The notes beneath the pieces were generated by a model. The model had not been told where the DNA came from. It was given only the letters and a program-made list of their open reading frames with translations, and searched no databases. From Lycorma delicatula (taxonomy: Eukaryota; Arthropoda; Insecta; Hemiptera; Fulgoridae), in assembly GCF_047948215.1 (NCBI RefSeq), contig NC_134458.1, positions 134,295,571 through 134,359,570 of the forward strand: a stretch of 64,000 nucleotides of DNA. Reading direction: 5' to 3'. Positions 11,000-23,318 of the stretch are shown here, one piece after another; the first letter of the stretch is position 1; every line of letters starts with the position of its first letter. The position numbers and the translations under genes are program-made.

Positions 11000-12690
11000 A
11001 GTCTACGGAATAGATAACTAATTTTATTTTTAGTAACACAGATAACGGATGATTATTAACTTTTTGTTGCGTATGTTTACTTTTAGCATTGAGAAAGAAA
11101 ATATTTTGTTATATTACTGTTATGTATTACCGGTTAGTTAAACCGGTATTATTGGTTTCATTGATTTTATTATTAGAAGATATAACAAACGCAATTAAAA
11201 GAAATTTTAATTCTATTGTATAGATCCATAATTTGGTTAAATGTGTAAAGTGTGAAATTGTCTGATTGGTTTATATCATACATCTAAGAATATATGGTAG
11301 GCGTGGCTTATGTGTACTTCATCCGATTGGGTGATTCCCAAACTTGAAAATAAATCTGTATGAAAGAAATTAATAACTCTTTTAATTTTTATTTAATTAT
11401 TAATTTTTATATGAGCTTTTTTAATATTTTATATTTTTACGATTTGTTTATAATTTAACTTTTATCGGTTACTGAATAATTTTTTACGTATTTAAAAATT
11501 GTTATAAAATTAATATAAGTTAAGAAATGAAAAGAATAATACAGAGAAAACTGCAGTGATTTAAGAAGGTTGTAAAGATTTTCTTTTTTCTTTGTAACAG
11601 ATTGTATAGAGACAATATAATTGTGAAAAGCTACTATTGATTTTAGTTTCTGGTCAGATTGCCTGGTCACTCAAATTGTTCTCAATTGTTTTAATGCTTA
11701 AGTTAAGGGTTAGAATTTCTACCTGCTATCCTACCCTTTCTTGTTGTTGGTTGTTCAATTACCCTACTCAGAATGGTTATCTTATTCAATTTAAATGGTT
11801 TATTCTAAAGGATTGTTTCCTCTTAAGCCTACTTCTGTCTTTAATTTATTTATGACTATTTTATTAGATAATATAATGTCGTTTATATAAAAGCGAACTA
11901 CTTAATTTCCAATTTCTAGTGATTTTAATTTTTTCTAACATTCTGTTGCCTTATATAATAATTAAAATTTATAAAATTTGAATTACTTGAGTTAAGTAAA
12001 TGTATAAGACTGTAGAACATAATTATTTTTAAAAATTAATTTTTGGCACATTCTTTTTTTGATATTTTTCCTGCTAGGTTTGATATATTTGCAGAGATCA
12101 TTGTTTCGTAATTTTTTTAAATAAAATTTAAAAACATAATTTAAACTGTTACATTTATAGAGATATATGTTTATCGTCTGTGAAATAAAATTAACTATTC
12201 TGTTCTTTTTTTTGTAATGAGATTATCGTTTTGAGTACTATTTTTTTCGGGATATTTGTATTTAAATAAATAGTATTATTTCCCTAATCGAATCACTCAA
12301 GGATTACTTGTTTAATTGTCGACTTTGTTAATTCTAGTATTTGCACAATTATTATTAGTTCAAATGTTAGTGTTGTACAAATAGCTAGAAAACATTTCCA
12401 CTCCTGTATATAGAAATTAGTTGTTTTATAAATTGGAGAAATGCATTATTTTATGGCCAATACATTTAACTTATTATTACAAAATCATATGCGCATCCCG
12501 TAAGATTAGTGGAATCGTTTTGATATTATCTGGATTTTGCAATTCTTTGTTTACCTGAGATAAATAATTATTGTAGATTCTTTGCTTCCTTTTTTTATAC
12601 ATATTTATTGATTAATAAATAATTTTCGGCTACTATTTTCTAGGATCACTTTATACATTTTAAAAATGACTATTTTTTTAAAATTATTAT
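11000..12690. other. AT-rich sequence, no gene seen
   Basis: A/T-rich DNA with no convincing reading frame. The opposing frames of about 71-72 codons near 11.5-11.85 kb are low-complexity and overlap each other. Confidence 0.45.
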
Positions 12691-12693
12691 TTT

Positions 12694-12850
12694 ACGGCCT
12701 TCGTGGCGCGAGTGTTAGCGTCTCGGCCTTTCATCTGCAGGATCCGGGTTCGGATTCCGGTCAGGCATTGCATTTCCATAAGCTTCAAAATTGTCATTTC
12801 ATTTCATCCTCTGAATTAATACCTAACGGTGGTTCCGAGGCAAAACAAAA
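12694..12850 (+). mobile_element. tRNA-Glu-like SINE (family B) with SINE-A type tail
   Basis: The head has an A-box region (GTGGCGCGAGTGTTAGCG), an anticodon-loop-like CCTTTCATC with TTC in the anticodon position, and a B box (GGGTTCGGATTCC). The anticodon and T-arm resemble tRNA-Glu(TTC), although the acceptor stem no longer pairs. The 3' part, beginning CATCCTCTGAATTAATACC and ending GGTTCCGAGGCAAAACA, is clearly related to the tail of SINE family A at 2412-2462. It ends in an A-rich run. The overlapping 66-codon frame is a by-product. Confidence 0.85.
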
Positions 12851-12859
12851 ATTATTTGA

Positions 12860-14705
12860 TTTTTAGTATGTTTGTAATTTGTTGGTTAATAATTTACGAA
12901 AAATCGTTATCTTTTTTTTTAATTGTGATAAAAGTTATTTGTTTCACCGAAATATTAATTAAATTTGATTGATTGTTTTGTTTACATTTTGTCTAATTTT
13001 CTGATTATTTTTAACACTAAATGTGTTATTACTGCTGTTAAATTTATTGCAATTTTATTCTTTTCATTAGAAACTCGGGTTTTATATATCTATACTTTTT
13101 TCCTGTAGATGATGTTATTTTATTAAAATATAAATTATTATTTTGTTATTACTATTTGTATGTTTACAAAGGTTGTATGAATTACGTGTATCAGTAATTT
13201 TTTTTTTAACTTTTTTTAACGAATGTTTTTGTCGTATTTTTTATTAAAAAAAAGCATTGTAATTTATCAATGTTGTTTGGATATTTACTTTATGCAGGAG
13301 AAAAAACCTGTCATGTATGTTAATTTCAATCGACTCTAAAACACATGTTTTAAAATTGGTTTTATAAAAGAAGTTTGTATTAAATCTTTTTTCTAGTGAA
13401 AAAAAGTTTTTTATTTAAAAAAATGTAATCAAAATGAATTTATCGTTTATATTTCAACGTTTTTCGTCCGTTTCTGAAAGAATATAATTTACTGAGCCAG
13501 AATTTTTGTTATACGTATTAGCTAGTCATCATGAAGAATGATTTAAACGGTAGGGATTTTTTTTTACTTTCATTTATAGAATAGTATTCTACTAATATAA
13601 AAATTGGAATTTATTTTTTTCTCTGTGCTTTGTAAAAAATATATGTCATATTTTAGAACGATTTAGTTGGTTTGCAACTTTTTCCTGGTTTTTTTTTATT
13701 ATTCTTAAATGTCTATTGTGTGAGTAATTCTGTAGATACATTTTTGAAATTATTATCTTATTCTAAATTAAAGAATAATTTTTAAAAACCTAAATGGTTT
13801 TGATTAAACTAGTTAAGATATCGCTTACAAAGTTAATTTTTTAAGGATTATAATACTATTGAAAGTAATAACTGATTACGCTTCATTTATAATATTACTT
13901 AATAAAATATTTTGATAATAATAACAAACATTTTTGAATGTTTAAAATTGTTATAAATTTTACATCTAAAATAAATTCAGTCGAATCGTAATAAAGTTAA
14001 CATCAAAATATTTAATTAGTGTTTAGATTAAATCCCTGATTATTTAGATCATTGATACCTTTTCGGAACCTTACAGCCACTTTTTTCAATTTTTTTAAAG
14101 TACGCTTAAATAATTTTCATTTTTTCAGAAGCATGATATTTTACAAGTATTAAGTTAAAAAAAATTTTTTTAATTGGCTGTCGGATTCCGAAAAAGTACC
14201 AGCGAGGTTGTGTTAAGTTTGATTAGATTTTATTCATAATTTCTCTGCAAATGGTAACATTTTTAAAAATCCTAAAGCAACCTAAGCATAGTTTAATTAT
14301 CCGTACTGTCGCAATTCATATTTGAAATCTAGTTAGTCGTGCTACTTTTCATGCGCTACAAATTTCTTACGTTTAAGCTGTAAAGGTCTCTTTTATAAAT
14401 TAATAACTGATTTTTTTTTGTTTTTACGTCTTTTTTATAAACAAATGAAATTATTTGTAATATGGAAATAATTATGATGTTATTTTTTTACAACTGAGAT
14501 TAAAAATTAAAATTAAGAATTATTTCTTCGATTTAACGATTAATTATAGATAAAATTAATGCATTTCGTCACTGAAATGTATCATGCGTCGATTACCAAT
14601 CTTAAGTTTAATGTTTTATTAGAAGTAAACAGAAGGAGAATATACAGCACCAATGAAAAAAAAAACAACAACATAACAATTAAGAAATATCATTTTTGTT
14701 TTTTT
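12860..14705. other. AT-rich sequence, no gene seen
   Basis: Monotonous A/T-rich DNA. No coding, RNA or transposon feature was recognised. Confidence 0.5.
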
Positions 14706-14710
14706 ATTTA

Positions 14711-14868
14711 ATTTTAAATTCCATAAGTAATTTATATTACAAATATTTAATCATAAACATCAGTGTTTATTACTTTGTATTTTAAAGATCATTACTTCTT
14801 AATATGATCTCTTTAATGTTACTGTTAAAAAAGGAACATAAAATTTTATTTAGCGTTAAGATAAATCA
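14711..14868. repeat. 158-bp direct repeat, copy 1
   Basis: Nearly the same sequence recurs at 15469-15627. Shared landmarks include ATTTAATCATAA, ACTTTGTATTTTAAAGAT, TACTTCTTAATATGAT and AAAAAAGGAACATAAAAT. About a dozen differences were counted by eye. The pair is 758 bp apart in direct orientation. This could be the remains of LTRs or a segmental duplication; no primer binding site or polypurine tract was identified. Confidence 0.9.
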
Positions 14869-15002
14869 AAAAAACTAAAATCAATCAATAAGAAATCACT
14901 AATAAACCTTTCTACAATAATGTTTTGTTTTTTGTTTATTTTGTTTTTAGTTAGTTAATTTTATTTTGTAGGTCTATATAGGTAATTTATATTAGGTAGG
15001 TC

Positions 15003-15256
15003 GCAAGGTAAAACTTTACTCGGTTATATTATATAGTGGAAAAGCATTCTTGACGGATCCTTCAATATTACCGCAGCACCCGCTAATTCCTTCATAACCT
15101 TCATAATTATTGATAATCTTATTGGTTAACTGCAAACAAGTGTTAGTTCTATTGGTTCATATTATTCACCAATCAGTGGTTAATAATATCGTACTATATT
15201 TAAAACAGTAAGCATGGAGCAAGGTAAAAGTTTACTCGGTTACATTATACAATGGA
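15003..15256. repeat. 38-bp direct repeat pair inside the larger repeat
   Basis: GCAAGGTAAAACTTTACTCG at 15003 recurs as GCAAGGTAAAAGTTTACTCG at 15219, each followed by GTTA(T/C)ATTATA and ending near ATGGA/GTGGA. The copies are 216 bp apart. The intervening DNA contains a segment (15043-15086) duplicated at 16433-16476. Confidence 0.85.
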
Positions 15257-15468
15257 ATATTTTCTAATATATTTTCTCTTCTTTTAATAATTAACCGTTG
15301 CTTCTATGTAAATTATTTATTTTTTTATTAATATAGACTGATTATATTTAATATCTAAATCATAGGTTTAATTTATTATTTATTAGATTTTATTTAATTA
15401 TATTGTTGCACATAAATATAACATATTTACTTAAATAAACAAAAACGTTAAGCCGTCGTCAGAACGGA

Positions 15469-15627
15469 ATTTTAAATTCCATAATTAGTTTATATTAAAA
15501 ATATTTAATCATAAGCATCGGTGTTTTCTACTTTGTATTTTAAAGATTATTACTTCTTAATATGATTTCTTTAATGTTACAGTTAAAAAAGGAACATAAA
15601 ATGTTATTTAGCGTCAAGATAAATCAG
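15469..15627. repeat. 158-bp direct repeat, copy 2
   Basis: Partner of 14711-14868 in the same orientation. The flanks differ, so the duplicated unit appears bounded at these ends. Confidence 0.9.
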
Positions 15628-15639
15628 TAAAAAAAAGAA

Positions 15640-16290
15640 AACAATTGATCATAGGCAACTGAAATTATTTATTTTTTGTCACATTTTATCCTTTCGGTTT
15701 ATTTTAAATGTCATTTCTGACTCCGAAAAGACAAGTTTTTAATTTTTTTAAGCGTAAAAAGTTTCTACTTTGAAACATAACGTCAGTTTAATGAAAATTA
15801 TGTTTCAGTAACGATGATTGTATAATATATGTCGTGTTTTATTAAAATTATGATGTGGATTTGTTACATATATATTTTTTATTAGTCAATTGATATCTTT
15901 TACATGTAATACATTTTTTCGATTATTATCTCTATTAATCTGCGATGAGTTTTCTTATTACCTCAGTTGGGATCACAAAAATGGATTAAAGGTTTTTCAC
16001 ATTACATTTTTAAGATTCTTCTGCAATCTTTATTACAGTTTTCTTTTTTGAGGGACATAAATCCGTCTTTTATCTTGTGTTACTACTGCTGTAGAAGTAT
16101 ATTATTTTATGGCAATGTTCCCTTAATTAATTTCTTTTTCTATAATTCGGTTGTTGTTAAGATAATTTGCACAGAATTATTTAAGCTCTATTGTATAACA
16201 TTACTTTTATTAAAATACTAAAACTTACGTACACAAAAATATTGTTGCAAAGTTGGATCGGGTTGAAGAAGGGGGTTAAGGGAAAATTTA
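15640..16290. other. AT-rich sequence, no gene seen
   Basis: A/T-rich DNA. An 84-codon + strand frame at 15967-16221 is T-rich and has no recognisable domain; it is not supported as a gene. Confidence 0.45.
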
Positions 16291-16309
16291 TAATAGAAAG
16301 GGAAATTTT

Positions 16310-16600
16310 ACTTTTATAAAACCATGCCTGATTACACGAGCGAGAACAAGTTGAGTCAGTAGTCGAGAAGAGTTGATGCGAAGTATTGGTGTTATTTTTT
16401 GTTTCGCCGTTAGAGTCGCTGCGTGCGAGCCCAGCATTCTTGGCGGATCCCCCTCCATTACCGCAGCACCCGCTAAGCGCAAGCCTGAAAAAATCAATAC
16501 GACTCGCTTTTTTTCCCGTCGTACGCCGTCAGCCCGGAGCCCGGATGCTTTACCCGTGTTAACAAGTGTTTCTCTCACAACTGTGTGTGTAGTTGTATGT
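16310..16600 (+). promoter_or_regulatory. CpG-rich island, possible promoter or first exon
   Basis: This stretch has abundant CpG (TTCGCCGTTAGAGTCGCTGC, CCCGTCGTACGCCGTC) against a CpG-poor background. TATAAA lies at 16315-16320 and TCAGT, an arthropod initiator-like motif, at 16356-16360. An ATG at 16376 opens a frame of 73 codons up to a possible GTATGT donor at 16595. It starts with a hydrophobic stretch (MRSIGVIFCFAVRVAA). The - strand is also open across most of the island, so coding orientation is undecided. A 44-nt piece (16433-16476) is duplicated at 15043-15086, which argues that at least part of the island is repeat-derived. What it does is unknown. Confidence 0.35.
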
Positions 16601-16635
16601 ATGTATGTATATATATATATGTATATCTATATATA
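16600..16635. repeat. GTAT/TA microsatellite
   Basis: A GTATGTATGTAT run passing into alternating TA, directly after the CpG-rich island. Confidence 0.8.
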
Positions 16636-16639
16636 GTGT

Positions 16640-19600
16640 TGTGAGTATATCTCTTTCGTGAAATCTGTAGCTCATTAAAGGAGTTCATAACAAGTCGAAT
16701 AACTTTGATGAAGACAATTATCGTACAATTAAGCTACAATTATTGTTCTTTTTATTTACAAATATAATTTATATCGGCTATTTATTTATTCTCATATAAA
16801 ACGGTAGTTATTAATTTTTTACATCATTTTATTTTTTTATTTTTTGCTACTGTTATTATTTATTATTCCTGTAAAAAAACCCAATAAAAGCTTGATAATA
16901 ATGGCTTTTTATTATATTTTATAGTAATTTGCCGCATTTAAACTTGTTTAAATAAACTAATTTGTTGAGTGCGCTGACAAAATTAAGCTTTCTACAAGTT
17001 GTTTAATACTTGTTATAAAATAATTAATATAATTAATTTGCGGTTCAAAATTTATTGTTATAAGTTAATCAGTTATTTATATAACACTTTAGTAAATTAA
17101 AATTTCAATCATAATTATCATTTATTATTACGTATTTAAAAAATTTTTGTTTGCAAAACTAAAAGAAATTTTTATTTTGAGTGTAAATTATTTCAATGTT
17201 TTCTTGTGTATTCATTCGGTTTTAAAATGAAATTCTACAATTAATAATATAATTGTTAAAACAAAGTTTTTTTTTAATATTATTCTCTTAGTAACTTATA
17301 AATATATTTAATTTATTTAAATGAATACTCACATACGTATTTGTGTATTTATAAATAAAATATCAGTCGGTTTATGTAAATAAAAGAGCTTATTATTATA
17401 TAGGTTCTGTTAGAAGTTCTTGAATGAATTTCTCGTGACTTGGAATAATTTATAATTTATCTTTTGTTAAAAACATGTTTAGTCGCGAAACTTTGCAGTG
17501 GCGTACATGCTCACGCTTTATGTATGTATACGTATGTATGAGTACATACATATATATATGTTTGTGTGTATGTATACACACGCACACACATATATATTTA
17601 AAGTGTACGTGTATATATTTGGTTGGTTTTCTAAAGTTATAGTTTAGATTTATTTTTCATGCTAAGTTATTTTGTTTATTTATTTATTGTATTTTAACAA
17701 ACCGAATAGTATTTCTTTTCATAAAAAAAGTAAGGCCGTTTTCTTTCTTTACAAATATTTTATATTTTTCTAAATGATACACAGTAAAAGATACGCAGCT
17801 GTTGTTTAATAAACAATTCTTTTATTTTTATGTTTAGTTACTTCATTAAAGTCATTAATCATTCATTAACTATAAAAAATTTTCTTTACGCTTAACATTT
17901 AAAATTTTATATTTGTCAACAATAAAATACTGTTTAAAAAACCTGTGATGATTTTAAAATGATAAAACTATAAACAATTATTTTATAATTACTGTTTTTT
18001 TTATTGATATAATATTTCATAGAAATTTAATTGGAAAATTACTATAACTAATGGAAGCTAATAAAAAAGGAAAATAATAAAAATAAACGATTTTAAAATT
18101 ATATATGTACTCTTAGTGTGCACGCTATTACGTATTATTTTAATATATATTAACTTTTTTATGGTAAGCTTTATTATTATATTGGAAGAATTATTATCGT
18201 ATTAAATTTTTTATTAGTTTTTATATAATAAATGTTATTATACCTTTATTTTAAAAATTTACTTTTTTATCACAACCTGATGAATAAAGTATTACTTTAA
18301 TGATATTAAATAAAAAAAGAAAAGACTTTTTAGGTTATGTTCTATATTAAATATCTCGTGTTTATTGTTTATAATATTTTATATATATATATATGTAAAC
18401 TTTTTTTTTTTGTTATGGGATAAATAATTGCAAAAAGTAAGAATTTTATATCTTTAGTTTTTACAAACTATTAACAATAATAACAAAAAGTAAACTTTAT
18501 TGCATACATATGCGTAAACAAAGCAGCCGATAGATTATTTTTAAAAATCTATTTTTTTTTTACTTAAGTTTTGTTTGTAAAGGTTTTAAAATTATCAGTA
18601 AAATTTGTAATCTGTTCAATTTACAATTAGAAATAGTATGTTAAAATTAAATTATTTTTAAAAATATTTCTCCAACATTTACATCTAGATTTTATAGGTG
18701 ATTTTAGTAATTTTAAAATATATTTGTTATTATAAAACTGCTCTTTTTTGAACCCCTTATTAAAAATTAATCTTTTCTTTCCGTCCGATAAAAGTTAAAA
18801 ACAAAATTCTTCTTCTACATTTGAATGGAACCAGAAATTGGCGTAGGTGAAGTAGGTGTTAGTAACAATAAATCTCTTTGAGATTAAAACTTACATGTAA
18901 GTTGAAAATTTTACTTTTCTGTTTATCTTTTTTGCTTCGTTTTTTGTGTAATTTTTATCTGTTATTCTTCTTCTGTTGTTTCAATTTATTTTTTATCCGT
19001 CATATTTATTTTGTTTTAAATTCCGTTTGTCCACTTATCTTGTTTTACCCTTCGAATTTTTTTTAATATTATTTATTGTTATAAATTTAATTTCATTTTA
19101 TTAATTTGTTTACTTTTGTATGACTGTATTTCTTTCTAATCCTGATTATCATATTGTATATTAAAAGCAGGGTTTTTTGTATTCTTCTATAATGGTTTAA
19201 GATCTTAAAAATGAATACCAAATTAAGTAATAGTAAAATATTAATTTGGTTTGAATTTTCTTATTATGAGTTTATTTCATTCACTAACATCGATAGTTGA
19301 TACTGTCTATCAAATATTTTTGTATAAGCTTTGCCGAGATTCTCATATATCATTATATATCCTATAAAAACTATGTCAGAGATATATATTATACATCCTA
19401 GTACAAATAATACTTATTTCATTCAAAACCCAAGCTTTTACTGGGTTGAACTTATTTTATTAATGATTTTGCTAAGTTGATACACATCAATCTTCTTTTT
19501 ATTGTACGATATTATTTTATTATCAGATGGATCGTTTAATATTCTAAATAAAATTAACCTGGTTCTATACCTCAAAAGAATTTTATACTTTTTTTATCTA

Positions 19601-19780
19601 TTTCATCGACCTTCTCAAAATAAATTTGGAACTAACGATTGAAAAACATATTTACTCTTTTAATTAAAATTTTATTGTATTACAAAAAGTATACTTAAAG
19701 AATAAAACTGATTACTGTAAAAAGAATAAATCAGAAAAAAGATTACGAGGAGTTAAAAATTACATTTACTTTTTTTATTT
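16640..19780. other. AT-rich sequence, no gene seen
   Basis: Over 3 kb of A/T-rich DNA with a TA/CA/GT microsatellite patch at about 17520-17615 and a TA run near 18381-18395. No gene, SINE head or terminal inverted repeat was recognised. Confidence 0.5.
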
Positions 19781-19785
19781 TGATC

Positions 19786-19820
19786 GTGTTTCGATTTGAA
19801 TCACATTATCGTCAGACGAT
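19786..19820. repeat. Interspersed repeat motif (TTTCGATTTGAA...TCAG)
   Basis: GTTTCGATTTGAATCACATT at 19788, continuing ATCGTCAG, is repeated with few changes at 20698-20725. Both lie in A/T-rich DNA. They appear to be copies of a small interspersed element; their full extent could not be set. Confidence 0.6.
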
Positions 19821-20200
19821 TAAGTTTAATGATGATGAAGAACTAAATGTATGTAGTAGTATTATCTAATAATTAACGTTTAAATTATTCTAAAACTTTT
19901 AGTAAGTATGTAATAAAGTCAATTCTGTTTTGTCGTAAAGCATTGTATGCATAACCTACAGATATATTTGATATTTAAAAACACGTTTAGGTTTTTTATG
20001 TAGATTTATCGGAAATAATGATTTTCTTTTGTGAATGTGGTTTTTATTATTATTATTTATTTTTTTGTGGTATAGGTTTTATAACTTGTGTAATTAAGAT
20101 AAGTTAAAAGGAAACAAGTTAAATATTTATATAAAATTGTTTAAAAGAAAAAAGTGACTGACATTATTAAGTGATTAGTGGTGTTGTGATAACCAACCAG

Positions 20201-20447
20201 GATCACGGTGAAGGTGCAAACAGAAGATGGAGGGGCGGTGGCGTCCCTTAAGAAAAAAAAGAAAACTTTACAGACAGCACCACCCCTTAGTAATTCCACC
20301 ACGACCACCCTAGAAAATGGACCTCTTACTAAAACAGTCATTGTTACATTGACCACACCTATTGCTACTACAACAATTACTGTAAACAATGTTCCAATTC
20401 ATAATAATAACAATAATAATGATATCAACGTACCCGATAAACAACAG
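20201..20447 (+). CDS. Putative coding exon, T/N-rich protein segment
   Basis: An open frame encodes about 82 residues: VKVQTEDGGAVASLKKKKK, then a threonine-rich part (LTKTVIVTLTTPIATTTIT), then an asparagine run and NVPDKQQ. It ends at CAG|GTAAAT, a plausible donor, after a complete codon. No in-frame ATG exists and stop codons lie just upstream. If coding, it is therefore an internal exon using the AG at 20199-20200 (weak polypyrimidine tract), or translation starts elsewhere. Composition is far less A/T-rich than the flanks, and codons are varied. The low-complexity T/N content is common in insect regulatory or neuronal proteins, but I do not recognise the family. Its 3' phase (0) matches the exon at 60880-60954. 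The opposite-strand frame is a shadow. Confidence 0.5.
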
Positions 20448-20690
20448 GTAAATATTACTTTGTATTTATTTATTTTTTGTACTAATTAAATTTGAATAAT
20501 TTATTAAAAATGGCAGCTTTTAAAATGTAAATAAACTAAAAAGTAAACAAATAGAACAAATTTGTTTAGTTTAATGCAAAATTTATAAATCCTTTTGTTA
20601 TTACATAATTTTTTTTAGTTTTTTATAAACCTTCTGCAATTAATAAAAGTAATGAAAACCTGGTACCGTTTGTTTATATGGTTTTTAAAC
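20448..20690. other. Start of putative long intron
   Basis: A/T-rich DNA begins immediately after the GTAAAT donor. If the two exons belong to one gene, the intron runs from here to 60879 and contains most transposons listed below. Confidence 0.35.
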
Positions 20691-20692
20691 GT

Positions 20693-20768
20693 TTCGCGTT
20701 TCGATTTGAAACATATTATCATCAGTGCCTAACGATGTTGATGAACTGTTTAATAACGAAACGCGTAA
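20693..20768. repeat. Small foldback repeat (CGCGTTTCG...CGAAACGCG)
   Basis: TCGCGTTTCGA near 20694-20704 pairs with CGAAACGCG near 20757-20765. Between them is the TTTGAAACATATTATCATCA segment shared with 19788-19815. It appears to be part of a dispersed element with inverted ends. Confidence 0.55.
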
Positions 20769-20769
20769 A

Positions 20770-21340
20770 GTTTATTATTAACTTTTATTCGTTAAATAGT
20801 TTTTTAATTAATATAATTATCATTAGAAATAATTCATTGAAATGTTTAAAGGTGTTGTTATCTTATAGGCGTGGTTTTTCTTTATGTGAAAGGTCGATAT
20901 TTCAGTGTTATATATACCAGTTAGTTTTAGTTTCCCAAATTATGCATCCGGGTTACTGTTTGTTTGTTATAACATTGATACAGATCTTTACGTATTAAGA
21001 ATGTACAACATTTGTACCAGTCCCGTTTGAATTAAAATGCATCAGATATCAGGACGACTTAACGGTTTGTCTTAAGACTTATCACTTTTTTAAATTTAAA
21101 ATTTGTTTCATTTGATAGTTATTTATATATCAAATAATATTTTTACGAATTATTCAAATGCTGAATAACTTCAGATTCAGAAATTTCATTCAGATTAATT
21201 ATCTCACTTGGCATTTTTTTCATGCTGTAAGACTTTTTTTTTGTTGCTAGAGGTGTTTAAATTGTATACTTAAAAATATTTAAATAATATTCTTTAATAA
21301 TCTTGTCATTAAATATGTTACTTTTTTTTATCTCCTTATT
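20770..21340. other. AT-rich sequence, no gene seen
   Basis: No coding or repeat feature was recognised. The + strand frame of 106 codons at 20678-20998 overlaps the foldback repeat and is not supported as a gene. Confidence 0.45.
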
Positions 21341-21344
21341 ACAA

Positions 21345-21385
21345 ATTATTATGGTTCGAATCTCGGTCAGGACTTTTGTAATTTT
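21345..21385 (+). mobile_element. SINE family B fragment (B-box part only)
   Basis: GGTTCGAATCTCGGTCAGG matches the T-arm and post-head junction of the family B SINEs at 12.7 and 60.0 kb. The A-box half is missing. Confidence 0.6.
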
Positions 21386-21977
21386 TAGAATTTGTATCTC
21401 TTTATAAGTAAATAAATTTATCTACATTCAACGTTCACTGGCTGTTTTGAATTAAAAGAAGAAAAGGTAATATTTAGATTAATTTAAAAAGAAATTAATT
21501 GTTTCTATCGAAACTTTAGTTCATAAATGAGACGTTGAAAGAATTATATTGTTCAAAGTTTATTTTTTTATAACTTTTATGTTCGATTTATTACATTTTC
21601 GTTGTTATTAATGTTATATACTCGTATAAATAAATCTCAAAAGCAGCCTTCTGTTGTAGTATTTTGATTAATCCTTTATTATATATTACCTTTTTTGTAA
21701 TAAAATTGTACTAATTTTGTTGAACAATTATAAAACTTTTCCAAATGACTGAACTTAAATACAGGCTGTAAAAAAGAAGTAGTTCTATTTGGATTGATAT
21801 ATTTATGTTGAAAAAAAGATTATAATCTTTCTTTCAACATTGGTTGGCTTAGTTGTATAATATTAATTAAGTCTAATGTATATAAATAAAGATAAGTTCA
21901 ACTGCACGTGTTAGTTTTAAGCTGAATATTTTATTATAATAATTTGGTCATGTTTGTGTATTTTTCATTTTTTTTTT

Positions 21978-22135
21978 TGTCTTCAGTCATTTGACTGGTT
22001 TGATGCAGCTCTCCAAGATTCCCTATCTAGTGCTAGTCGTTTCATTTCAGTATACCCTCTACATCCTACATCCCTAACAATTTGTTTTACATATTCCAAA
22101 CGTGGCCTGCCTACATTAGGCCTGCCTATTTTTCA
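21978..22135 (+). mobile_element. Dispersed insect repeat (LINE 3'-end type)
   Basis: The block that starts GTCTTCAGTCATTTGACTGG and continues with TTTGATGCAGCTCTCCAAGA then ACGTGGCCTGCCTAC is a sequence I recognise as very widely dispersed in insect genomes, probably the 3' end of a non-LTR retrotransposon. The text is well preserved, suggesting a young copy. No reverse transcriptase is attached. The 61-codon frame across it is incidental. Confidence 0.6.
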
Positions 22136-22149
22136 TTAGTAAATTATAT

Positions 22150-23245
22150 TAAATATATTTTATTATTTATTTGAATCTTCACGAATTTTCGTTTTTTAAC
22201 GCGATACAACTATTAATGTTTTTTCTTTATTTTCCGTTTATTGATATTTTATTTTAATCTTATCTAAGTATATAATATCTATTCATTATTAAAGGTACGC
22301 AGATGTACATCATGATTTTAGTCGGATTTTACATTCTGTTTACATTTATAAATTGTTTAAATATTTGTTTATTGATATTAAATAAACCTGTATCTTGTTT
22401 GTCGAATCTTGTTAGCTCAGTATACTGTTCAGTATTTAGTTTTCTTTGATGAATAGGCAATTAGTGTGTTGCATGTGCTACATTGTCGGCCCGGATTGTT
22501 TACGCAATTTGTTAGTAAGTTTATTAATATTACTTCGTTATTTTTTATACAGATATTCTTCTAATAACGATTATTAATTTTTTCAGAATAATTCACTGTA
22601 ATTATATATATTTTTAGACTATTACCGATTACAGGTATTTGTTAAAGTAAACGCGGTTTTATTATTTCCTATGAAATAATTTTTATACTATTATATTAGT
22701 AAATCAAACATACTTTCATTATGACTTTACATTATTTATGCTTTGAAATATATCAGTTTTTTAGGTAGAGCTAATTATCAAAACAACTTTTTTAAATACA
22801 TTTTTTTATTCTAATCTTTAAAAATGTATTATTAAATAATATAAGATATAATAGTTAATATAAAATATATTAATGCAACTAAGTTTATTTAAATAGTCTT
22901 AAAAAAGAGGAATTTCTGTGAAAATATTAATTTTTGTAATCGTATTCATAAAATTTTAAGGTTACTTTAAAAGAAAATTGAAAATGATAAATTTTATTTA
23001 TAACTAAAGAAAAACGATTTTAAAGATTTTCTATTAAAGTATTCAAACATTTTTTTATAAATTTTCTGTTAAGCTTTATGTAAAAAAGTAAATTTATATT
23101 GCAGATCTTTTTTACCGTTCAAAGTTAAATAACTTTTTAAAATATTTTTATTAACCTTTTATTTGGTTAATAAAAATAAAAATGTTTTTAGAAACGTAGT
23201 TATTTCTTATTTTTAGTCGTTTTAAAAGAAAGTTAAGGCTTATTT
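22150..23245. other. AT-rich sequence, no gene seen
   Basis: A/T-rich DNA, nothing recognisable. Confidence 0.5.
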
Positions 23246-23253
23246 GTAAATGT

Positions 23254-23318
23254 CTTTTTTATTCAGTGATAATTAAAATGACTTTTTTATTCAGTGATAA
23301 TTAAAATGACTTTTTTAT
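23254..23318. repeat. 28-bp tandem repeat, about 2.3 units
   Basis: CTTTTTTATTCAGTGATAAT plus TAAAATGA occurs at 23254 and again at 23282, with a partial third unit CTTTTTTAT at 23310. The two full units are identical. Confidence 0.92.

Noticed and set aside
14711..15627. A solo or paired LTR retrotransposon
   Set aside because: The direct repeats are suggestive, but there is no TG...CA end, primer binding site, polypurine tract or coding remnant between them, so I left the class open.
16288..16578. 96-codon - strand frame over the CpG island
   Set aside because: Both strands are open here because CpG-rich DNA has few stops. I could not decide which, if either, is coding, so the island is annotated instead.
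20678..20998. 106-codon + strand frame after the putative exon
   Set aside because: It begins within a foldback repeat and has no domain-like composition.
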